Source: Periconia sp. R9002 (lineage: Eukaryota > Ascomycota > Dothideomycetes > Pleosporales > Periconiaceae). Taken from it: a stretch of 64,000 bases of DNA. The notes beneath the pieces were generated by a model. The model was not told where the DNA came from. It saw nothing but the letters and a program-made list of their open reading frames with translations, and did not search any database. Numbering within the stretch: the stretch's first letter is position 1; each line of letters begins with the position of its first letter. The stretch covers positions 173,697-237,696 of the forward strand of contig JAMAHW010000066.1 in the NCBI GenBank assembly GCA_023627715.1, in the 5' to 3' direction. A program made the position numbers and the translations under genes. Shown piece by piece: positions 33,401 through 45,386 of this stretch.

Positions 33401-36400
33401 TCAAAGCGCAAAAGAGTTGATACTTGGCTCTGCGGACCCATTCTTGCGCCTCGCCAGCGCAGGACTGTACGATCGCTGCTGTGCATGCTGTTGCTGCAAC
33501 AGCACATCCCCTCGGAGACCCGCTCCACCAGCACCACTAGCACCTCCACTACCGCCGGGACCGGCGCGATCCATAGAGGCCCGCCGCGAGGAAGACGAAG
33601 GGTGTCGATACCCGCCGGCGCTGCCGCCGTTCCGCGAGTGCGCCCGCGGCGGCACATCGATGTCAAAGTCCGGATTCGCGTTCGCGTTGCCGCTCTCGAG
33701 ACCTACCGCCGTCGCTGTCGTTGGTCGTGCACTCCCACTCCCACCACCCTTCTCCTTCTCCCTCCTCAAAACACTCGCCACAGGCGGCGCAGGCCGAAAC
33801 CTTCTCGTATTCACCATCGCGCCCTTCTCGTCATCGACGAGCACCACCATCCACACGCCGACGGCACCGGACGCACCGAGCAGAGGCGTGCAGTGGATCC
33901 AGCGTGGACGCCCTTCCTCGGGGCGCTCGACGTCGAGGCTCGCGGCTGCGGAGGAGAGCCAGCGCACTTTGGCGGTTACGCCGCGTGACCCGTCGGCGAG
34001 GGCGTCGCTGAGGGAGTCGCGCACGCGGTGCGAGCCCCCGATGCGGTCGAGGAAGCGGGATTGGAGGATCCCGGGGACTCGCAGGGAAGGTGAGACGAAG
34101 AGGATGCGGAGGGAGGGGTAGGGGCGGAGGATTAGGTACTGTTTGCGGGGTGTTAGAGGGTGGGTTGGAGGTTGGAGGTGAGGTGGGATGGGATGGGATG
34201 AAAAGGGGGGGAAGGGGGATAAGGGGAAAGGGGAGGAAGTAGACATCGAAACACAACAACAAAAAACGCCCCCAGCAGAAACAAAAAAGAAAAAGAAAAT
34301 CCAAAACCCACATTCTTATACACCCCCGCCAACTTTCCATTCGCCCTGGGATCCGCTCCTCCCCCAACACCACCCCCTCCTACACCACCAAACCCAAACT
34401 CCTCATCATCCTCCTCATCCTCATCCCCCTCAACATCCCCAATCAAAACCCTCGGCCGATGCTCCTTCCTCCCCACCCTCCCCCTCACAACGCCTTCCTC
34501 GACCCCATCATCTACATACCGCTGATGCATGCTCCCTCCAAACCGCCTCACCGTGTCGAGCTCGACGTTGTTGAACATTTCGCTTAGGGCGTGGAATTCG
34601 TCTTTTGGTGGGGTGATTCTAACATCTTCTTTTCTATCCTCTTCTTGCTCGGAGGAGGGTGAGGAGGAGTTTCGAACAGCAACGAGTTGCTGTAACGCGT
34701 CGAGCCCGGAACTATCTTTTACCAGGCCTGAAACGTCGATTTGCGCGCCGATGTGGTACCGCGTGTTTCCCCTGGAATCGAGGAGCGGGGCGAGCATGAG
34801 GAGGTTCATGAAGGGGGAGCCGTCGCGGCGACTGATTTTTGGTTTTCATGTAAGCTAGGTTTCTTTCTAACGTTTTGATGGAACAGAAGAGATGGCGAGG
34901 GGGAAAGGGAGGGAGAGAGAGATGGGACTCACTAGTTGAGGAATACTTCATTGATTTCCTTATTCTCGGCTATAGCCTTCGCGAGCCGCGCCACGCTGCT
35001 GCGGTTGGTTTTGGGGCCCTGCAGGAAGCGGCAGTTGCGGCCGATGGCGTAGTTTACGCCGTATTGCGTTGTGCGGTGGAATTCTGGGGGTAGGGGAGAG
35101 GGTGGAGTTAGTGGGTTTTTCGTAAATGGAAGACGAGATGTCAGGGGCGAGGGGGAGGGGGAGGGAGAGAGAGTACGGGTGTTAGTATCTCTAGAACAAT
35201 TCGCAAATGTGTGATAAACTAAAAAATACTAGAGGAAAGAGGAATATACCTTCCGAGGCGAAAATGATGGGATTATCCGCCCGCGACGGATCAGTCAGGC
35301 AAAACACCTCCGCCAGACCTTCACTCGCCTCCCTCAGCATCGGCGGCAGGTTCCCCGTAACCCTTTTCTGCACACTGACACTGACGACCTGGATAAAAAC
35401 ATGCGCGATATACGCAGGCAAATCGTCTCTAACTAGAACCTCAAACGCCTGCCTCGCTTTATCCTCGAGGACGGCATTGACGGTCGGACGCGCGGGTGTG
35501 CTCGTGAATTCCAAACCGTCGATGGGATCCAGGGCCTCTGCGATGGCGTTGGCGTAGTTGACGGCGCGCAATGCTTTCAGCGCGTCGAGGTAGTAGATGA
35601 GGGTGGGCACGGATTTGGGGCGCGCGGCGGAGAGGAAGGTGGTGAAGCGGTGGAGGGAAGGCGGGTCGTCGAAGATGGCTTGGAGGTGGGCTTTTGAGAA
35701 GAGGAGTTCGGATTGGGCTTCGAGGCTGTAGCTGGGGTTGGATTCTGTGGCTGGCGCCGCGACGAGGTCGAAGGATTTGGGGTCATCTTCGAGTAAGGGG
35801 GACATACGACCTACGTTTTCTGAGGCCTGATTGTGTTGGAGTGGGGGGAGGGCGGAGCTGGTGGTTGATGAAGGGTTGGTTTCGTAGGATCTGATGGAGT
35901 CGGTGTCGCTCATTGTTGTGCTCCGCGCGCGGTGGGAGCCCGCGTCTGAAGCCCCGAGCATGGTAGGAGGTCGATTTGGTTGTTGTGTTTGTGTTTGTGG
36001 TGGTTGTTGGCCGCTGATGGAGCGGAGGAATTGCTTCTTCACGGCTGGACTACTGCTGTGGGGTGTGTCAGTTTGGGTTATAGAGTACATTGTTGTTTCG
36101 TTAGGAGAATGAGCGCAATGACACACCTGGTTCTCGTGGGGATATGTATGCCACGTCTAGTGAAGTCCGGGGGCGGGGGAGCAACTTCTTCTTCGTTTAA
36201 AGCAGTCTGTGGGGAATGACTTCCGAGTGGCTCGTTCATGAAAGTGTTATTCGGAGGGGCTTCTTGCGTGAATGAAGCAGGTTTGCGAAGCTGGGCAGTG
36301 TCGTCCTGTACGTCCTTATGTACTTGATGAGGATCGAAGAGCGGTTCATTGCCAATTTCTTGCCCATTCGATTCTCGAACATGCGGCGATCGGGGAGAAA

Positions 36401-36536
36401 GGTTTGACTCGTCATAATTAGCCATTCCGGGGATCTTCACCAGATGAGTAGGTTCAGATATGTTGATATGAGAAGACGAGAAGAAACCGTGACCAGAACC
36501 CCCCGAGCGTCTTTTCTTTCTTGATAATATCGGCAT
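33401..36536 (-). CDS. RGS-LOV blue-light photoreceptor (BcLOV4 type)
   Basis: Five exons: 36536-36127, 36055-35250, 35083-34933, 34831-34312 and 34138-33401, giving 874 aa; introns are 71, 166, 101 and 173 bp. After a disordered N-terminus, residues about 252-370 form an RGS-type helical domain (SELLFSKAHLQAIFDDPPSL, FTTFLSAARPKS, LEDKARQAFEVLVRDDLPAY). A LOV domain follows at about 392-495 with NPIIFASEEFHRTT, then GRNCRFLQG (photoactive Cys423 that bonds flavin) and GAQIDVSGL. A further conserved part, YLILRPYPSLRILFVSPSLR to RWIHCTPLLGASGAVG, looks like a PAS-type sheet. The tail is Gly/Ser/Gln-rich. RGS-LOV proteins such as Botrytis BcLOV4 bind flavin and move to acidic membrane lipids under blue light. 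Architecture and LOV Cys are clear; the G-protein target is unknown. Confidence 0.92.
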
Positions 36537-38267
36537 GGCTATGTATCGTGGAGGCTCACTTCCTCGGTTCCAAAGGATCAAAGGAAGGTCTCGAAAGATT
36601 ATGGGCTCGAAAGAGTGAGACCTTGAATGGTAACTGAACTCATATGAAAATGATAAGCTGCTCAATGACGAAAAGTCGCAAACAAGTCGAAACACACGTG
36701 CTAAAGGGTCCAAGCTGGCACTTAGCGCGCGCCGCAAGACGATCAACGAGACTCTACCCGCAGGATAGTGGCCCACTCTAGGGCAGTTCGAGTAGAGCGT
36801 CGCCTGTAACTCGTCGAATGCGGTAGGTCGGATCCTTAGAGGTGGCTGCTTTGACACTGGCGGCAATAGTGTCTACACCAAAGTCTTACCAGCCAATAGC
36901 ACCGGATACGGCATATACGATGGTGGAAAAATTGTATCGAACCAAAGAAATCGTCACGTCGCGTAATTGATCGGAAGATATTTTAGCATGCAGATGCAGG
37001 GGCACGAGGGCTAGCTCCAACTCTGTTTGGCCTGATAGATGCCCTGCGATTGCAACGTTAGCAGGAAGACGGTACAGATCGAGACATTTGACTGACTCTT
37101 TGTCGGACTCGAGTCGTGCAAGTGATTCAGAAGAATGATGTCAACGGACGGACAACGTAGAATGCAGTCTAGGTAGGTATTTGCAATGCCAGGTGGGTAC
37201 TACTGTACACAGTCATCCGCGCCATTAGCTGCTTTTGGCCAGCTCCAGTCCACAGAGAGGAACGTGCCAACCCAGAGTCGATCCGAATGGCACTTTGTGG
37301 CAGGTCTGGAAATCTTCGCCGATCCATGATTTTTTGACGTTTCCAAAAGCAATACTTGATAAAGGACCGGGAATATAGGGCTCGGATGGGGTTTGCGATA
37401 TGGCGATTCGTTCGCAAAGGAGAGGATGGGGACTAGCGTCAGGCACCTGCGAGCCGCTTACGACAGTGGTCTTTGGATTCAAGTCGGGCCCAGAACGCAA
37501 TCATCCTGTTGTTGGCAGCTGGGCGCGCTTGATGGGCATCGGAGGGGAAAGGGATGGTTGATACTTTGCGGTACCCTAGGAGGACCATCCGACAGCTAAC
37601 TAGCCACAGGCAAGGAGAAGTATGCACCTAAAAGGCCACGCATCCGGCACTTGGCTTGATGCACATGTGCATTGACGTAAGGGGGGAACATGTGGTTTTT
37701 GGCATCATCATCATCCCTGGCGACTGACTCTACGTCGTTTATGCACGTAGTTGACCAATACGATTGAAAAAGATAAACAAAAAAAAAAAAGGTAGGCCAG
37801 CCTACTTTAGAATGGTAGCTTCTATTTGTTGTTGCTCGTAGAATCCTCACTACTCCTCCTCTTCGCTGCTTTTGGAGACATGTCAACGTCTTCAAGAAGG
37901 TGATGATCTATACTGGACAGATCAGGATTAATGTGAAGAGGCATCAGAGGCAGCCGAGTGTCTTGAGAGATCGATAAAGAGACAACATACTCTGGGGGAA
38001 AGATTGGAAATACATTGGACTAGAACGTCTCCCCTTCCCCCAGTCGAAGCGTGCCTGTGGGGACATAAGTGCTAGCCTCTCCATGTGGTCACCGCCGATT
38101 TAGCGAACCATTATCTTCTTCTGATCGGGGTAAGTTGAGTAAATTCGTCATCACTTGTGAAGTATACGAAGCTTTGAGCTCTTCCGCTGTAACCAACTTG
38201 TCATGGTGTTAGAGACAGTCTGGCCAGATGAGTGATATGGCACTTGATTGAAACGTCAGGAGACGAC
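36537..38267. other. Intergenic, upstream of the photoreceptor gene and downstream of the cystinosin gene
   Basis: 1.7 kb without a recognisable gene. The open frame that extends the photoreceptor upstream (to 36866) has no ATG and is not protein-like. Short frames near 37169-37627 on both strands are shadows. An A12 run lies near 37779-37790. Confidence 0.5.
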
Positions 38268-39257
38268 TTATATCCGCTGTGACAAGAGACCCTCGCGCTC
38301 TTGCTCGCGCTCGCTGTCCGCACCATCCTCTTCGTCCTCGATGCTCTTGGACGGATGTCTATATAATACATAATGCTGGAGAATGAAAATGATGTCGAAA
38401 ACAATAGTGACATTGCCCAGGCCGAATTTGACTGGGTTCCCCGTGATACCGCTCCAGTCGTTCTGTAGCGACGAGTCGATGACCAACTGGCCCAGCGATA
38501 GCCATCCCCCCGCAAAATCAAGAAGCATCGGGTAGATACTCCAGCCTTGCGTTGATTTGCGCTTGTAGTTCACCCACACCTGCGGGATGTACTTGAGGAC
38601 TACAGTGAGCAGTTTCACGTAACCAAGAGTGTAAATCTGTCTTATCGTCAGATGGGTTATCTTCTTCCGGGGGACTGGGATGTACCCACCACGTCTATCC
38701 AAGCCCAACCCTCGGGATTGTACCCTTTATCAATGCCTCTAAAACGCGCAAGCAACACCACGAAGAGAAGCGCGGAAATGCAGGCCCAAAATATAGCTAC
38801 CACAGGTGTACTGGCTCTTTGCTTAGCCCCGACCCTAAAGCCCCATATTCTAGGAAAGAATTGGCTGTATATTATGACGCATAGCACGGCGCCGTGGGCA
38901 GCGAAAAGGAAATCGTTGAAGCGCATAGTAGTCTCGGGGTTCTCCGGATGACGATAGGCATATTGCGAGCGGATGGTGGGCGAGAAGAGGAAGGCAGCCG
39001 TCGAGACTGTGTAGCAAGAAAATCCCAACACATTTAGGGTAGGAAAGTCGATTGCAAGACCGAGCGTGTTTTTTCGATACCAGTTCGATATCGGCTGCGG
39101 GTAGAAAGAGGCAGACCTAGCAGAGGAGTGGGATGAGCACATGTTTTCTCATGTAGATGGGGGTAGAAACGACATACCAGGAGAGAAAGTACATCCACCC
39201 AAGCAGTCGCGATACAGCTCTGGCGAACTGCACGCCCTCGGAATCAGAATAAAACAT
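38268..39257 (-). CDS. Cystinosin-like lysosomal/vacuolar cystine transporter (PQ-loop, ERS1 type)
   Basis: Three exons: 39257-39178, 39116-38690 and 38636-38268 (introns 61 and 53 bp), giving 291 aa. The protein begins [20 protein letters not shown] and has the seven-span cystinosin plan. The first PQ loop is [20 protein letters not shown] with the following [14 protein letters not shown]; the second is [20 protein letters not shown], followed by [14 protein letters not shown]. These motifs define cystinosin, which exports cystine from the vacuole/lysosome with protons. The C-terminus is acidic and ends LLSQRI; a GY/Leu sorting signal is not obvious. The second intron join was chosen because it gives [20 protein letters not shown] without extra residues. 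Confidence 0.9.
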
Positions 39258-39601
39258 ATTGCGTCGAATCGCTCATGTCACGTCGCTATGCCCTCGATTT
39301 GTGTAGGCAACAAGCGTTGGGGTGCCGGTGGAAATGACGCGTGAAGTAGCAATGATGTCTGCGTCGCCGCAAGTGTCATCCGGGCGGAACTCGGGGCATA
39401 TATATAGAGACAAAACGTTTTTACACTGAAACAAGGTGTCATGCTCGAAAACGGCGGCTGATTCCCTCCATGGGTAGATGAGTATGGGATTGTGATTACA
39501 TGTGTGTACAGTCTTGCACGGGACCAGATGAGGTGATGATGGATCACGGTGATGCCAAGTGGGGCTGATATGCCTCCCTCTATCTCCATGTACGCGATCC
39601 T
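39258..39601. other. Promoter of the cystinosin gene and 3' end of the SRPBCC gene
   Basis: 344 bp between a minus-strand start (right to left) and the stop of the next minus-strand gene. Minus frame 39278-39589 is a shadow. No gene seen. Confidence 0.5.
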
Positions 39602-40207
39602 CTACTCCGCCACTCCCTTCTCCAATAAAAGCTTGAGACCCTCGCCTTGCGCATCGAAAGATTGCTGCAGAGACTTCGCCATGGTTGCCTCTAGGGTATA
39701 AGCCAGTATCCCCGTATACACTTCGCGACTCTCATACACGACTTTGCCGTCTCCGATATCCGTCACAGCCGACCATCTCTCCGCATCAAGTGCTACACCG
39801 GGAGCGAAGTATTTCCAGGCCACCCGCCCCAATTCAGGCTGCACGTGTGTGATATTCTCGTATGAGTACTGGGTATTCAGCGGGTTGTCTGGTGTGTTTT
39901 GGTCTACCGGTAGAGGGAGAGGCGGAATCTGGACGCGAAAAAACAAACGTTCGCCCTCGACGGGTCTTTGCACTGGCAGTGTGAAGTTCAAGGGAGAGAC
40001 GACGACGGCCTTCCGAACAAAGGGGTTCCAGGTTGAATAATTTGCGAAGTCGGTGATGGCGTCCCAAGCAGCGGCGGCAGTGCCTTGCATCTCGATGCTG
40101 GTGCTCACATTGAAGACACCTTGGGGGACGTCGGGGAGGTTGATAAACTGAGCCTTCACCCCGACTATCACGACCGATGCTAATGTGAAGACTGATGAGG
40201 CTTTCAT
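39602..40207 (-). CDS. Secreted SRPBCC/START-like lipid-binding domain protein
   Basis: A single exon of 201 aa from the ATG at 40207 (MKASSVFTLASVVIVGVKAQ, a signal peptide); an upstream Met nine codons earlier would spoil the signal. The rest fits the SRPBCC (polyketide cyclase/START-like) fold: an N-terminal strand FNVSTSIEMQGTAAAAWDAI, then FANYSTWNPFVRKAVVVSP, a long hairpin ending LGRVAWKYF, and a C-terminal helix LEATMAKSLQQSFDAQGEGL. Such domains bind hydrophobic ligands in a deep pocket. There are three N-glycosylation sites and no Cys in the mature part. Ligand unknown; secretion of this domain is uncommon. Confidence 0.75.
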   Translation of the reverse strand: MKASSVFTLASVVIVGVKAQFINLPDVPQGVFNVSTSIEMQGTAAAAWDAITDFANYSTWNPFVRKAVVVSPLNFTLPVQRPVEGERLFFRVQIPPLPLPVDQNTPDNPLNTQYSYENITHVQPELGRVAWKYFAPGVALDAERWSAVTDIGDGKVVYESREVYTGILAYTLEATMAKSLQQSFDAQGEGLKLLLEKGVAE

Positions 40208-41388
40208 GGTGATGGGCTTGACGAGCATGAACAAAAGAAGGGGTAATCATTCAAGACTATGTATAGAAGCTTGATGAAGATTGCGGCACGGCTCATGCTC
40301 ATCCAGAAGGCTGGAAACGGCAAGGTAACTACTACATGGGTATGGTGCTACATGGGTAGGAGCTCGCTTCGAGGACGATGATGCAGAGCTCATGGATCCG
40401 ATGCAGTCATGTTGGTGAGTGGGTGGATACTTGAGTATACACATATATGCCAACGAGATAATGTCAAAGGCTTGGGGTGGTAGGGATGGGGAACGCATAT
40501 TCGGACGTAGATTGATGGGATTTTCGTGTTCTGCAAAGGGCGGCAAAAATAGAGACGGCATACGAGTAGGTAAGTCGATATGTATGTATGGTGATGATGG
40601 ATTATCAAGCGCTAGCCAGCAGTAACTATGGGGAGAGGGGTGAATGGCTACGTCTCGGTCGCCGAGGAGCGGGAGAGATGCATGTGGCTCATACCTACCC
40701 CTCATTCGCCTACTATCTATGTATGTACTGTATGTACAACAGCAACAACAGTGAACAACAAGACTAACTCGATGACTCAAGACTGATGGTAATATGTCAT
40801 TGAAAGCTTTGGATATTCATATCTGATCCATTCATCCAGTTTATTGCAGATTCATTGCTCGTGAAGCAGGCAAGATAGCTGTTGCACTAGGTAGATAGCT
40901 CTGCCCGCCCCTCCAAGCGTATTGCTGCCGAGTCCCTGACTGCACAACTACGCGTCGTCCTCTTGAACAACTCGTACATACAAAGACGTATATCGCGCAC
41001 GCTGAACATCGCCGTACCGCTCATCGTCTCGTATCCCTTCGCCTGGTAGACTAGCAGCCCCCAAACATCAACGTGTCCCTTCTCAGACACCATTTCAGCT
41101 GAAAGGGCGTGACCCAAGTTCAGGGTGGTCACGGGCACTCTTGATAGTAAATCAGTCAGTCATCCAGGCACAAGTGCCAGTACAGTACCAGACCCTTCCT
41201 ACAGTACATGACGCACCCCCTTTGTCTTGAACCTCCTCCGTTGTTGCCCCTGCTTCCCTCCCACTCCACTTCACTCCATTACTTGCTGTCTACCTAATCC
41301 TTTCATCCCATACATACATACATACATACATAGTAACCACTTCTTCACAGCAACAACTTCTACCCCAATATCCCCCATCGCCATTTGA
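40208..41388. other. Divergent promoter region between the SRPBCC and BCAS3-like genes
   Basis: 1.2 kb. No gene with recognisable features; minus frames at 40247-40780 and 40887-41138 are probably chance. A CATA tandem repeat lies at about 41309-41331. Confidence 0.5.
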
Positions 41389-44300
41389 ATGACCCCCTCG
41401 CCCGACTCCGCCGACCCCGCCGCGCATCCCGTCTCCAGTCTCACGTACCTGCATCACCAGCAGCGCCAGCAACACCACGCCCGCAACAAAACCCTGGACT
41501 CCCCACACCCCCGCGGTCGCAACACGACGCGTAATGAGCTGGGAAGAAGAGATAAACATGGCGAGAGGGTCGCACGCATCTATCCCCGCGAGATGTGAGT
41601 CCCCTGGCTACCTTCGTAACCAGTCTCCGTTCCGGCCCTGGTTCCGATTCCGATTCACCACCTCCCCTGTGAGACTGTGACAACGCTGACGCCTTCCTTC
41701 CTACAGAACAAAGTCACCACCAAACGCAAAGAGGTACTCGTCCACCTCTCCTACCAACGGTCCTTACCATGCCACCACGTCTCCACTACTCTCCGCGCTC
41801 GGCGCCACCAAAACCGCCGCCCAGTATACAAATGAGTGGACAAAGTCGCTCCCCTTCTTTGCAAACCAAGCGTCTCCTGGCAACGGCGGTATACCCATCA
41901 ACCCGTCCCCGCCTGCTCTGCACAACATGTCCAACTCCCCTCCTGCTCCGGGAATGAGACCCCTCAGCCACCCGAACCACTACTCGAGTTTTGGAGGGCG
42001 ATTGCAAGGCTCACCCCATGAATCTCCCGGGCGCGATCGTAGAGCTTCTTTGTATTCGCATTCGGCTGCACGTCCTTCGTCTAAACAGTTCGTTAACAAC
42101 CCACCGCTCCCGCATCAGCCTCAAGCTCACTTCTACAACCTGCCTGATTTTGATCTGGGCTTGAACAATGCCTCGGATGGAGATATGACCGCTGGTGAAG
42201 GTGGCTATTTTTGCGGTTTTGATACGTTGGCCATGGCCGGTGATGAGGCTGCTAAGGCTGCCGAAAACGTGCTGCTGGTTGGTTACCAGGGGGGCATCGA
42301 TGTATTCCGTGTCGAGAAGACCAAAATGGATATCGTCGGTCGCCTAGAGGGTTTGAGGGGTGGAGTAATCGGTGCAAAGATTCTCCCCTGGACTTCCCGC
42401 CACGATCCATTATTTGATGCGAGACCCCTAATTGCTCTTACGATTCATGGACCAGTGGTGAGTGACAGCCGGAGCAGTAACTCTGGAAGTGTAGCGCCGT
42501 CTGTTCTGGACGATTCTGCATCCGATTCCCCAAGCCGCCCTGGCTCCAGCCACGGAAATGAGCCCGCAGACAGAGTACTTAATTACCAGACAACAGTCGA
42601 GATATATTCGTTGAAAAAGAAGACGAGAATCGCCGTTTTGTATCAAAGCCCTCTCGTTCCAATCACCAGTCGCATCGATAGCCCCATGTTCCAACCACCT
42701 CCTCCCGTAGGTGAGTTCGTTGTAGACGCAAAAGGCAAATTCGTAGTGGTAGCTTCTGGAGCAAGCGGAGAAGTGTTTATCTTCGCACCGTATCTCACCG
42801 AACAGCACAAGGATTACCAGGAAAAGTTCCGATGCATAGGCAAAGTCTGGACCTCTGTGCAATTCAGAGAGCGTACCACCCAGTCGGGTGCGTCGAGCGC
42901 GGCAGAAGGCAGCCACGAAGATCTCGTTCCCGAGAAGTACGGAGTACCCGTCTTTTCATTGTCTGATAGATGGTTGGCTGTATCGCCCCCTGCCTCGACC
43001 GCTCTGTTTCCTGTAAATGGCATCGCCTTGTTGTCTCCCTACCACGAGCGACCCCCTGGTTTGACACATCACACTGTGCCACCTCAGCCCTCAGCCAATT
43101 GTATCGTGGACGCACCCGAAGCAGATAGTCTAATCAATCGCCTGACCAGAGAAGGCACCCAGGTTGCCATCAAGGGAGCGCGATGGGCCACTGAGAAAGG
43201 CTACCAAGCGTTCAAGAGTTACATGAACAAGAATGCGCAAGCCGGCGGAGTTCAGATTAATAATGGATATGGTGCAGAGCCTGGGGTCCCATATTTCCCT
43301 CCGACTCATGGCCATAACCAAGCCCAACCAAGGCAGGAATCCTCTGTCATATCCATCTACGATCTTCAACGACTGCACGATGCAGAGGAGACCAAGAACA
43401 AAAACGCATTACACGCTGTTGCTACTATCCCTGCAGTACAAGGATGCAGTCATCTTTCGTTCTCCCCGTCAGGATTGATGATCATGACGGTAAGCAAAAA
43501 AGGCGATTTGCAGGATGTGTGGGATCTCAAGCGGATGAACTTCAGACGGGCCCGTAGAACTACGCGAGAACAGCCTCCTGGTCCGCATGTGCGGCAAATT
43601 GCTCGCTTTGCACGTATGACTGTTACCAACGTGGTAGACGTAGTCTGGTCGAGTCCTCGAATGGACAAGGTTGCCGTTATCACTGACAAGGGGACGGTGC
43701 ACATGTTTCTCATGCCAGCTTCTGCTTTCCAGTGGCCACCCCCTCGTCGACTCCGCAAACCTGCGGAAACGGCGAAGCCCAAAGAGAGTGGATCTGAAGC
43801 TGGACGGGGTGGCGCAGTCAACTCTGCAATGCAGGCCATCAACGGCACCGCTATGCCGTTCCTCAACGCCATGCGCCCACGGAACGCCAGCAACGTATCT
43901 CGCTTCACTTTGTCTAGCCTGGGTATGACCCCAGCAGCAGGTGCCAAGTCAGGAAAGGCTGTTGCTGCTGGAGTGGGCAAGTCCATCAACAATATACGCC
44001 ATGCGGGCGACAACAAGCTGACGCTGCCCACTTCTCCCAGCGGCGTCAAAGTCCACAGTGTGCGTTGGCTTACGGGTAAAGGTCGTGGTTCGATCGCCTT
44101 GGTTGCGGGTGGAGTGCTTCAGATTTATAGAGTACAGATGCGGCCTGCGACTGGCAAAGGAAAGTCTGCGAACGAGACCTTGATCTCTAAGACCAAGTCT
44201 GTTGAATTTGGCCTCGCAACGATCCGCGACACCATGTTCGCACCGTCCATTTCCATGCAATTGTACCCTACCGCAGAGGGCAATGATTACATAAATGAGT

Positions 44301-44830
44301 TTTACGGGGAGTGGATTCCCCGCTCACTGCCATCGCGATCAGGAAAGGCCGGTGCTGCAAACATGAAGGCAGTTGGCCCATCACCTGCGCCACTGAGCTT
44401 CTCGGAAATCGAAACAAATCCTCCATACCAGCCGTTCTACACCGATCGCCGAGTAACACGCTACGTCTTCTCTAGACCGAACGACATACAGGGCACTGAA
44501 AGCGAGGGCGAGTCCACAATTCCGGAAACCATCTCCAATCTACATCACAACGATGATGCCTCGCCCTGGCTTTTCGGGCAAGACATTGAAGCGATCCGTA
44601 TCTCCTCCCCGGCAACCCAACAGTACGATTTCGAGGAAGATGATGTTATTGCTGGTGTCGCTGCCCGTATCGAGAACAAAATGGTGCTCCGAGACGGCGA
44701 AGAGGAAGTCGAACAAGTCGTCGTCACCACCCGACGCAGGCGCACGCGCAAACAAGGCGCTGAGGAAGACGAGGACGGATTCTTTGAGGACGACTGCGAA
44801 GTCCTTGATTTTGCGGAGGATAGAGTCTAA
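41389..44830 (+). CDS. BCAS3-like beta-propeller (WD40/PROPPIN-related) protein
   Basis: Two exons: 41389-41594 and 41707-44830 (112-bp intron, GTGAGT...CTACAG), giving 1109 aa. The long second exon is open far beyond its first ATG and reads KSPPNAKRYSSTSPTNGPYH upstream, so the short first exon is needed. After a Ser/Pro-rich start the propeller begins near ENVLLVGYQGGIDVFRVEKT, followed by VEIYSLKKKTRIAVLYQSPL, a gap with GEFVVDAKGKFVVVASGASG, then SVISIYDLQRLHDAEETKNK and SHLSFSPSGLMIMTVSKKGD. The BCAS3-specific block is GPHVRQIARFARMTVTNVVD with VVWSSPRMDKVAVITDKGTV. The C-terminal part is acidic. In animals BCAS3 pairs with PHAF1 on phosphoinositide membranes in autophagy and cytoskeleton control; the fungal role is inferred from that. 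Confidence 0.82.
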
Positions 44831-45386
44831 CGTTGGCTTAGTTTGCATACTACCGTTCGTTTCCTCCCCCTTCAAATCTCTTTGAACTAGGGCGCATTGA
44901 AAGGGCGCTGGGATCGGATGGTTATTATGGGTTGCGGGCGCTTTGACATGTGGTTTGACCTTTTTACTTTTGAACAGCATCATGCAAAGAATACCAAGAT
45001 TCAACACCAGCACCTCTTCGGTTTGGGTTAGTTATATAGAATAGAAATCAATAAACGTGAAGCATTTGGGACTTTTGTTTCCATGGATTTTTGGGCACCT
45101 GTGTAGAATACAAAGCTTGATTCAAACCACGGTTGCTTTTGCATATAATCTCGGGGGAAGTTGAATAGCAAAGAAAAAAAGGTTTCCACTAAACATCAAG
45201 GACCAGGGACGCACGGACGGTGACAGAGTGAAAGTGTCGATCCAGGGTCTCGGTAAGCGCCAAGCCATGTACGTCAGAAACCAAACAAACCCAAAAGTTG
45301 CCCTTGAGTTTTTTACCCCCTCCTTAAACGTGTTCTTCTGTCTGACCAACTCGTCCCACGCTTCCATCCGTTCAACCCTCCCCAAC
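44831..45386. other. Intergenic between the BCAS3-like and MPDU1-like genes
   Basis: About 550 bp holding the 3' UTR of one plus-strand gene and the promoter of the next. The frame open from 45228 is upstream extension of the next gene without protein character. No other gene seen. Confidence 0.5.

Noticed and set aside
36538..36866. Open frame upstream of the RGS-LOV start
   Set aside because: It has no ATG (only a TTG) and its translation lacks protein character; the ATG at 36536 is the first in frame.
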